64,000 nt of DNA from Gaertneriomyces semiglobifer (lineage: Eukaryota > Chytridiomycota > Chytridiomycetes > Spizellomycetales > Spizellomycetaceae), in NCBI GenBank assembly GCA_025558075.1, contig JAHLKF010000029.1, positions 124,001 to 188,000 of the forward strand. The letters run 5' to 3'. The notes under the pieces were generated by a model. The model ran no database searches. It was given only the letters and a program-made list of their open reading frames with translations, and was not told the origin of the DNA. Shown here in pieces: positions 57,122 to 64,000 of the stretch. Every line of letters starts with the position of its first letter. Positions within the stretch are counted from its first letter, which is position 1. Made by a program: the position numbers and the translations under genes.

Positions 57122-58334
57122 ATGTCCAGGTCTTCAACGGCGCCTGGGCCGGTTATCAGCTCCAACGCTGGAAACATTCCGACCGTGACGCCGTTGCCGT
57201 TTACGGCGGCAGGACGACTGACCAGTAACCCATTGCTAGTGAAAGAATTTGTTGGCCGGACTAGGCCCTCCGTCTATAGATTACCTGGGTTTTCGCACGT
57301 GTACGGTATATCTAGCGAGAGAAGCGGGGACTCTGCAGGAACAGGTGGGTGCGAGATGTGCTTTTCTATGGTGACTGTCCTCTGAAGTGATTTTATTTAG
57401 TTCTTCATCATTGGCACCTCGGCAAGCATACTTCCTACGATGTGAACCCGTCGTTAGACTATGTTGCGATGAATAGAGCTACCGCAAAGCAAGGGCTCAT
57501 ACACTCCAAAGAAATTAGAGAGTATAGGAAGGCACATCCCATCCACGTCTATGTTGGTACTGAACCTGAGCCAAGCGGCATCAGAAAAGTGTCACTACCC
57601 AGTGACAACGACCCACAATTCGCGTACGGAAAGCCTACAAGGTGAATGTCGGGCTGATCGATACCACGCCACCTGCATAAGCTGATGTATAGGTTAGGCC
57701 ATCTACTCCAGTCGCTGAATTGATTACAGACAAGTACAAACAGGAATGGATCGCAGAACAAGAAAAGCGGATTCATGAAAAGCGGCTAGTAGTAAAGGTG
57801 GGGCAGTTAAGCCGTAACGGTCGAGGGCAGCATGTACGTATTCTGAGCTTACTCGAACAGGTTCGAGCGGCGGATGTGAGTAAGAAAGCGACTATTCAAC
57901 GCCCGCCTCCTCCACCCAAGTATGTCCCCATTGCCGCGCGCGATCCCAAAAGCCTTTGGAAGATCCATCGCTTCACAGAAGTTCCCGCTCATCTTAAGAC
58001 CCGGCGCGACGGTTCAGATCCGGCAATGTCTTATCTCGACTCTGAAGGCCCGCACGACGTGTTCAAAGTCGCTAATGACAAGTGGTTAGGACTGTATCCA
58101 CGATGCCACGGCGCTGACACTGCAGCTGCGGCAGAAGGAGACCTTCAAAACGAGCGCGCAGAGAAAATTAAAGAAAAGAAGCGAAAGGAGGTTCGATTTG
58201 CGGTTCACGACTGGAAGTCTGACCGAGATGCCACCGAGGTAGCTCAGTTTCGGGACGGCCACGTAGAGGTAAACAGTATGAATAGTGGAGGTGTTCATCT
58301 TCCACCACTCATGCCAAAGGCGATTCCGGTGTGA
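57122..58334 (+). CDS. CFAP77: Cilia- and flagella-associated protein CFAP77
   Basis: Exons 57122-57344, 57401-57641 and 57698-58334 give 366 residues. CFAP77 is a microtubule inner or associated protein of axonemal doublets. Conserved segments line up with animal CFAP77: TSNPLLVKEFVGRTRPSVY, RLPGFSHVYGI, LDYVAMNRATAKQGL, and FAYGKPTRPSTPVAELITDK followed by the Tyr/Trp-rich KYKQEWIAEQE. The exon boundary inside KPTRPSTP required choosing the acceptor at 57697. The C-terminal 150 residues are basic and disordered, longer than in animals. Presence of this gene is the strongest sign that the organism makes flagellated zoospores. Confidence 0.9.
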
Positions 58335-58976
58335 TGGGAGAGGCAGTTGGAGACCATGTAGAAGACTCCCCAGCGGAATATAGGTGTACTGGTTGCGGTT
58401 GCATGCTGTAGAGTTGTGTGCAAATACATTTTCAGATGAAGAGCAAATAGCTGCTTCAGCGACGGATGTGTCGCACTCGTTCGCCTCCAGGTTCTGCATC
58501 TGAGTCTTCGTTGATCTTGTGCTCACCATTGTTACATTTCTGGCCCTCTCACCAGGCAAACATCTTCCTACAAAGAGAAACAGAAATGCAAACTCGGATG
58601 TAAATCTCGATGTAATAATATACGCGTGTAGTGGCAAACCAGGTTCCCACAAGGCTCGCAGATTTTCTCATCCCTTACACTCACATCGTCCGATATGCCA
58701 TTGGCATCAAAGGCAGGAACCGGCCGAGAGCAGAATAGGGCGTGCGACAGAAGCTAAACGGACAAGAGATATGGGAAAGGAGGAAGCACGACAAAGGGTA
58801 ACTTCTCCACCAGCACGTAGTTCAGAACCTGGAACAATGACACAAGGGAATTGATATTTATTCTCCCATTAGAGGCGCCAGGGGAATGTGTACTTCAATG
58901 CGGGCATGCCGAGAATTGACGGGATCTTTGACTTGGAAGCTGGTACCCTTCAGTCTTCAATTTGTATTTTGGCCGA
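58335..58976. other. Intergenic, CFAP77 to shugoshin
   Basis: About 640 bp. Overlapping frames on both strands (58086-58652 minus, 58519-58854 plus) show no domain and look fortuitous. Confidence 0.45.
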
Positions 58977-60849
58977 ATGGAGCATAGTAATAGCGTGACC
59001 TCACAGCAAAGCGGCAGTTTCAACGGCAGAACCAGGAGATTATCAGGTGAGCTACGACAAAAAGTTTGGAAGACAGTCCTCGCGCTGACGCCGTTCTGTG
59101 CACGCAGAGTCAATGCTCGTTACGCTACACAGTTACGCCAACTGGAGAATGAGAAAATGAATCTTGTCGTAAGATTGAGTCCCCTAATGTGTCGCAGCTT
59201 ACAGCAGCGGATAATAGGATATTCAGGCACAGGTATCGGACCTAACGACACAAGTGTCGCGCTTAACGTTGGAAACCCAGCAACTGCGAAGGGACGCAGT
59301 CAACCTCGCTCGTAACGGAGATGATCAGAAATTCGCACGCGTGCAGGTAAACAAAAGATGGTCGTGTTGAGTTCCCAACCCGCTCACATCGCAACTTAGC
59401 CCTTCCTGCGCCTGGTCCTTGAGTCAGTTGAAGCATTGACTAATATTTTGTCAATCAAAATGTCGGCAATCGAAGGAGAAATCCTGCCAGGCTTGCGCGC
59501 CATAGTAAAGGCGGTGTCGACAGAGGAACTTGGTACCTGCGTGTGCGGTCGCAGTTGAGGTGACGCGGACGGATGTTGATGATACGGTTGCACAGGGAGT
59601 GCTCTACGCACGGAACAAAGTTGCACCGAATGCAAGGACGAAATGCCACCAATTTTGATGAGAACGCCACAGTCGAAAGTATGTAATGTCGGCAAACATC
59701 GTGTCAAACTGTGATAACGCTGAACTTCGTACGGGGCGTAGGAAATCGTAGCCTTTACCTCGCATCTGAATGCAGCCTTGGAGTCAGGTTGTGCCGAGAT
59801 CACAGACGCCGTAGATGGCATCAGGACGCGGGTGGTACCAAAACCTAGGTAGCAAGCTTACAAGCACACCGGCACCTATGCCATGCGGCGCCATCAACTA
59901 ACGTACGATATCAGGAAGAAGAATAGGACAGTTCGCGACTTGTCACCAGTGGATGAGAACTGTGAGACAGAAACATTGGAACAAACATTTTGTCAGTCCA
60001 GCAAGTTGACAGCATTTCCATACGCAAAACGAAGTGTTCACTTGCCATCGCAGCAGGCAGTAAAGGAACTTCAGAAGAGCAACATGAATCCGTACGGATG
60101 AACAATAAACAAGCAACACCAGAAACAGTAGCCGCATCGAACAAAAACAAACGAAGCCCTGGAAGGCTTGTTGCGTCACACACAGACCGCCCTTATCCCA
60201 GGTATGATGGCTTCGGCCAGACGTTGCGGGAACGACAACCAGCATCGCTTGCGCAAACATCGGAAGTAAGGGAGAAAGGTAGAAATGAAAGTCAAGACAT
60301 TCCAGTCGATTACGTTACTGGTGAGGGCGTCAGCTCCGAAAACGAACGAGGTACGTTGATTGCAGCTCTCGGTATCCGTACGTAGCCTCTCACTGCTCAG
60401 CAAGTAGCGAATAGACGGCGACGAAGTACAGTCGGAACATACACCTTACCATCATTGCGAAGGTATAGTATTAAACGCTCAGCTTCAACTTTCTCGGGTA
60501 ACTCAATTCGGATTTGGATCAAATTGCCACTCAGTAAACTCCGTAAAGGTAATATTCGTGTGGTGTAAACAACAGCCCAGCTGCTCACAAATGTTACTTG
60601 CCAGGCGATCCCTTTACGATTCCAGAGAAAATGGATTCAACGAGAGCTGGGGTTCGAGTAAATCAAGCGGCCGCCGCATCGACGCACGGCTGGCGGAAAC
60701 CTCTAGTTGAAGAAGTGGTGACGCCTAGAAAGATGAAGGACGACCAGGGCCAGAGTCGAGGGACGCCATCCGAGAGTTGTAACTCTCCCCTGCCAACGCC
60801 ACCAAAAGATGAAAAGGACAAGAGGGGAACGTCTAACGTCCGTCGATAG
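58977..60849 (+). CDS. SGO1: Shugoshin
   Basis: Exons 58977-59046, 59110-59168, 59233-59346, 59400-59532, 59752-59848, 59915-59991, 60054-60350, 60408-60462, 60535-60548 and 60605-60849 give 386 residues. Shugoshin recruits PP2A to centromeres and protects cohesin. It has the two family regions: an N-terminal coiled coil (VNARYATQLRQLENEKMNL, then VSDLTTQVSRLTLETQQLRR), and the C-terminal SGO motif RRRRSTVGTYTLPSLRSKLR leading into KGDPF. The basic stretch binds H2A phospho-marks in the family. The middle is disordered. The motif is assembled over three exons, including a 14-nt microexon. The 219-nt intron after 59532 may hide another small exon. The protein is too diverged to be sure of paralogue number. 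Confidence 0.85.
60535..60548 (+). other. 14-nt microexon in the shugoshin gene
   Basis: TAAACTCCGTAAAG lies between an acceptor (CCACTCAG) and a donor (GTAATA). It encodes the SKLRK core of the SGO motif; the flanking exons give YTLPSLR before and GDPF after. Without it the motif is broken and the frame shifts. Confidence 0.8.
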
Positions 60850-61949
60850 CTATCATAAGATTCCTTTTGGACCATAAATATTACGCGGCAAAGGGTAGTA
60901 TTAAAAAACTCTTTCCGAAACGTAATTTGCTTCATTCACAGTGTTGCGCACAATTATGTATAAAGCACGAAGTCTGATCATCTATCTAGCCGAAGGGCCG
61001 AGGTCACCGAAAGATTCCGCCATCTCGATGCGTATCCGTTGAATGATGTGTTATAAGACAACAAAAATGGTGGCATAATTTGAGCAGAGCAAAGGAGATA
61101 GGGACGGAGATGAGTGGACAGGAAATTTAAGGTCTTGGCAACCAGGCGAGTGTGTGACTATTTGGACCGACACTCGCGTAATCCTGGATGACTCGGACCG
61201 ATAATCACCACCACGACTCACACCCATTCATTCATCGCGCAAAAACAGGCACACATCCACAAACAGACCTTGGATGCATTATACACACAGCGCAGATGAA
61301 TGATGAGACTGTTGTGAATGGGTGAACGTGGCAGCAACTTCTAAGCCTACGAGATAATTTACCGACTTTCGCTTCCCCCCGAGCCTAGTGTAGAGCCTCC
61401 CATTTCGCGACCCAACCCCCATCAGCTGGCTTGGCCATACCCCCATCACCACCACACAAATCCTCAGCACTGCGCTGAAGAATCCCTCAGGGTGCCTTCG
61501 CCTCTTCACCCATTTCTTGGCTGGACTCCATTGGAAGAGCCTCTGTGACTATTTTTGAAACTATAATAGTAGCATTAGGCATCATAAGTCACACCTTTTG
61601 ACAAACTATTACAATCGGCGTATTAAGAGGGCCGGTCAACTACGGGCACATCCTCTCCCACCCCCACCCACTCCCCCACCTCCTTTCGATTCAAAAAGAA
61701 CACATCGCCTCGCCGAGGAGCTGTGGATTATTCATACTCCATCCGTAGTCCGTAGTCTTCCCACCCTCTTGCATCTATTATTACTAGACATATCAACAAT
61801 GAAGTTCATTAACGTCGCCGGCGTCTTGGTCTTCTAAGGAGGCTAGCTTAAGAACAGCGTTGGATACCGGTCGAACCCCTCCTACCCACAACGACAAGAA
61901 CCTATAGACGATATACTTTTACTTCATCAACACCTTACCTGGGTTGAAG
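60850..61949. other. Intergenic and 5' leader of the cyclin gene
   Basis: About 1.1 kb. It contains a pyrimidine-rich tract (CCTCTCCCACCCCCACCCACTCCCCC, about 61651-61676) and a short upstream ORF (61799-61837). No other gene is seen; a minus-strand frame at 61279-61509 is unsupported. Confidence 0.5.
61799..61837 (+). promoter_or_regulatory. Upstream ORF before the cyclin start codon
   Basis: A 12-codon frame (MKFINVAGVLVF, then TAA) begins at 61799, 151 bp before the cyclin ATG, in context CAACAATGA. It is the only ATG seen between 61799 and the main start, so scanning ribosomes would meet it first if the transcript begins upstream. Confidence 0.4.
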
Positions 61950-63170
61950 ATGTGTCACAAGATATCCACTCAAACGATACACTACCACCCAGAAACAGTT
62001 ATTCAACCTTCATCATGCACTCTCCCGCACTCTGGGCCTCAGAAGCCGAGTACCGCCATCGTTATCCCCGCAAGTCATCCTGTCCCGTCAGTGACATTGA
62101 CAATCACTCCAAAGTCCTCTACCAACGTTTCTCCTGGACCTGAAACCCCAAAGTCCACCTCTCATTCCATTCCGAACAAGGCCGAGCTGGTTGACAGCCT
62201 TGTAGCTACCGCCGCATCGTTGATAGAATCTATTTGGCCACCCAAATCTCCGACCCTTCACAAACCGGCGATGCGTCAATCACTTGCTCCCCTTCCCCGT
62301 GTTATCCAAGAGCTGTTGCGACGATCGCGGACTTCCTGTTCCGCCTTGCAGCTTTCACTATTTTATCTGTTACGCTTGCGAAACGCCTTGCGATCAAAAT
62401 ATCCTCAAGCAAAGTCGGAGCATATGGTACCCCAGCTTGACTCCAATTCACCACTACGCTGCGGTCGGCGGATGTTCCTGACAGCACTTATTCTCGCGAA
62501 CAAGTTCCTTCAGGATAAAAACTACTCGCACAAGGCGTGGTCGAAGATATGCGGTCTTGCGCCCGCGGAGATTTGCAAAAACGAAATGGAGTTTTTGCAC
62601 ATTGTGGAATGGAATCTCTATGTGGATGATGCTGTCTGGAAATGCTGGAGTCGGGCGCTGTGGAAAAAGTCATTGGAAGAGTATGCGAAAAACATGCTTG
62701 TGCATAAACGGCGATTGTTGGAGCAAGCGCAACGCAACAAGGCGCTAGTTTCGCAGTGGCTAGAGAATATCCAACAGTGTCACTCTTTGGGCAGTCAAGG
62801 TCTAGTGCCCCAACCGCCATCAAGCGCCGCTAGACCATCTTCTGGGCTCCACACACCGCACACAAGCGATATCTTCCCGCCCTCTGTCAATCAATCGCTC
62901 GGATCCAATCACAACGTCCCCATCGTACCAATTACCCCACCGGTTGACCCGGTAGAGTCTTTCGTTCTTACACAAACTGCGAGCGCAGCACCCATGATGC
63001 TTAACCTTGACCCCAACCCGGCATTCGACGCTGGTCTGTATGGATCCGAAACTGTGAAGGTTGCTGGATTGAAACGTTCGTTTGCGTCCGACCACAGTGA
63101 CCAGGGTGTACTAGGCGACGCAACGGAAACGGTTGAGCGCAACAGCAAGAGGATGCGACGCGGCGATTGA
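61950..63170 (+). CDS. Pho80-like (Pcl type) cyclin
   Basis: Single exon, 406 residues. PCL-type cyclins activate Pho85/CDK5-like kinases. After a Pro/Ser/Thr-rich N-terminus of about 115 residues, the cyclin box starts at VIQELLRRSRTSCSALQLSL and continues with YLLRLRNAL, the conserved RCGRRMFLTALILANKFLQD (helix 3 with the Arg/Lys pair), the YSHKAWSKICGL segment and NEMEFLHIVEWNLYV. The Tyr/Trp-rich box is characteristic of the Pcl/PREG group, for example Pas1 or Pcl5. The tail is Pro/Ser-rich and ends SKRMRRGD. Start is the ATG at 61950 after a long leader; an in-frame stop is not needed since earlier in-frame codons are not Met. Confidence 0.88.
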   Translation: MCHKISTQTIHYHPETVIQPSSCTLPHSGPQKPSTAIVIPASHPVPSVTLTITPKSSTNVSPGPETPKSTSHSIPNKAELVDSLVATAASLIESIWPPKSPTLHKPAMRQSLAPLPRVIQELLRRSRTSCSALQLSLFYLLRLRNALRSKYPQAKSEHMVPQLDSNSPLRCGRRMFLTALILANKFLQDKNYSHKAWSKICGLAPAEICKNEMEFLHIVEWNLYVDDAVWKCWSRALWKKSLEEYAKNMLVHKRRLLEQAQRNKALVSQWLENIQQCHSLGSQGLVPQPPSSAARPSSGLHTPHTSDIFPPSVNQSLGSNHNVPIVPITPPVDPVESFVLTQTASAAPMMLNLDPNPAFDAGLYGSETVKVAGLKRSFASDHSDQGVLGDATETVERNSKRMRRGD

Positions 63171-63480
63171 TGATTCACAAACAGGTGGTTTCATGTTATA
63201 TATATATATATATTATAATACCATTTTTCTTGGAGGGTTCTGAACTGTTTCTTTCTGTCATCTGTGGTCGTTTTTCCTGGGGTCGCGGCCGCTGGCGGTC
63301 TATCAATAACACGCGTCAAGCGAACGGTGTTTGACATGTTCTCACTGCAGTGTTCCTCAGGTTCAGGATCAGAAGTCAGGGTAGCTGGATTTAGGAACAG
63401 AACGTGAACCGACAGAAGAGTGAGTTTCCCTCTCTCTGTGCCAGCATGAACCGATATACGTTGTCTTGTGAGCAGGGCCA
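63171..63480. other. 3' flank of the cyclin gene
   Basis: About 310 bp with the TA repeat at 63195-63218. Minus-strand frames covering 63191-63734 have no domain resemblance. Confidence 0.5.
63195..63218. repeat. TA dinucleotide repeat
   Basis: GTTATATATATATATATATTATA lies 25 bp past the cyclin stop codon. It is a simple microsatellite and may overlap the polyadenylation region. Confidence 0.8.
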
Positions 63481-64000
63481 ATGATCACATTCAAGTCCAA
63501 GTCATTGGCGATTTTACCATTCCGTACCAAGCTCCTCAACAGAAAAAACAAGATTTGGCTATGTATAACAGAAGCTATCACCCGCCCCGTGGTACCTCTC
63601 ATAGTTCGAAAGAGGTTTCTGCGCTCACCAGTTGCGAGAATGACTGTCACCGCAAGCTGCGTGCGTTTTGCGCCGAGGTCTCTATCAAATTTTGTAAGAC
63701 TGCACCTGCATTGTCCTTCGTCTGAAGACGGCAATCATGACCTAAAACTGTTGCCTTTAGCCGAGCTCGTCACAATCGAGGAATATAACCTGTTATTTGC
63801 TACTATTCAGCGATGTCAACAAGACCTGCCGCGAGTGTCCCAATGTATAGACGATTTTCTTGAATGCATGAGGATAGAGTTCGAGATGGAACCTACTGTT
63901 CTGAGGAACAAAGTGTTCATGAGGGGGAAGTTCCACGAGTTTCTCAAGCGTTGTGAGCCCAGGGCCGTCTTTGGGCAGCCAGCGAGTCCGTATGCAGCAC
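63481..64000 (+). CDS. Unidentified protein, C-terminally cut by window edge
   Basis: The region from about 63755 to the edge reads as a clearly coding helical segment (ELVTIEEYNLLFATIQRCQQ, then LPRVSQCIDDFLECMRIEFE, VFMRGKFHEFLKRC). It is open to 64000. Upstream there are two readings: one continuous frame from ATG 63481, or a second frame (including RKLRAFCAEVSIKF) joined through a donor at 63695 (GTAAGA) to an acceptor at 63760 (CTTTAG). The spliced version has a more protein-like composition. Family not recognised. Confidence 0.45.
   Translation, partial: MITFKSKSLAILPFRTKLLNRKNKIWLCITEAITRPVVPLIVRKRFLRSPVARMTVTASCVRFAPRSLSNFVRLHLHCPSSEDGNHDLKLLPLAELVTIEEYNLLFATIQRCQQDLPRVSQCIDDFLECMRIEFEMEPTVLRNKVFMRGKFHEFLKRCEPRAVFGQPASPYAA

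Noticed and set aside
58086..58652. A 188-codon minus-strand frame between CFAP77 and shugoshin
   Set aside because: Its 3' part is antisense to CFAP77 exon 3, its composition is Ser/Arg/Leu-rich and no domain or splice support is seen.

Overview
The window is nuclear DNA of a zoosporic fungus, most likely a chytrid. It is eukaryotic: almost every gene is interrupted by short introns (about 50-90 nt, nearly all GT-AG) and there are no operons. The fungal markers are a chitin synthase, the Sey1 ER-fusion GTPase, a Mga2/Spt23-type membrane-tethered transcription factor and a Pho80-like cyclin. A flagellated cell is indicated by a CFAP77 axonemal protein and an Arl3 GTPase. No genus can be assigned by reading alone.

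Layout, left to right. 1-194: start of a secreted or anchored protein (minus). 1349-4145: chitin synthase. 5373-7272: mitochondrial dihydrolipoamide dehydrogenase. 7478-10076: DBP4-type DEAD-box helicase (minus). 10308-11148: INSIG-type ER protein (minus), divergent from a mitochondrial-type cPLA2-like phospholipase (11760-14612). 14710-15549: D-aminoacyl-tRNA deacylase (minus), divergent from ribosomal protein eL18 (15785-16747). 16980-18714: class I histone deacetylase. 18882-22701: Mga2/Spt23-like factor (minus), divergent from a CK2 alpha kinase with an N-terminal membrane anchor (23399-24858). 25249-26449: aldo-keto reductase. 26498-27122: coiled-coil protein (minus). 27428-30005: Sey1. 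30110-31810: GT4-type glycosyltransferase (minus). 32468-34133: LACTB/EstB-type serine hydrolase. 34374-35048: DUF4112 protein (minus). 35208-38154: JmjC protein with a 4CXXC_R1-type zinc finger (minus). 39634-40088: mitochondrial uS17. 40378-41192: predicted mitochondrial membrane protein. 41269-42646: second aldo-keto reductase (minus). 42917-46540: Vps3/TGFBRAP1-type CORVET subunit. 46688-47194: DUF1971 protein (minus). 47988-49580: GH5-like enzyme interrupted by a two-helix membrane hairpin. 50002-51234: JMJD4-like oxygenase. 51369-52862: DUF4336-like protein with an inserted zinc-finger segment. 52968-53775: Arl3 (minus). 53956-55212: DHHC palmitoyltransferase (minus). 55652-56735: LigB-family protein. 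57122-58334: CFAP77. 58977-60849: shugoshin. 61950-63170: Pho80-like cyclin. About 63481 to the edge: an unresolved partial gene.

There is no gene cluster or mobile element; this is ordinary dense fungal euchromatin. Several genes belong to membrane and lipid biology (INSIG, Mga2, cPLA2, Sey1, DHHC enzyme) and several to translation (DBP4, DTD, eL18, uS17m, JMJD4), but their proximity looks incidental. The most unusual points are single-protein architectures: the CK2 alpha with a type II membrane anchor, the GH5 domain with two transmembrane helices between its two catalytic glutamates, and the DUF4336 fold carrying an inserted four-cysteine module. There are also 12-nt and 14-nt microexons inside the signature motifs of the DHHC enzyme and shugoshin. 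Exon structures were assembled by hand from splice signals, reading phase and family conservation. Each listed join keeps frame, but no transcript data were available.
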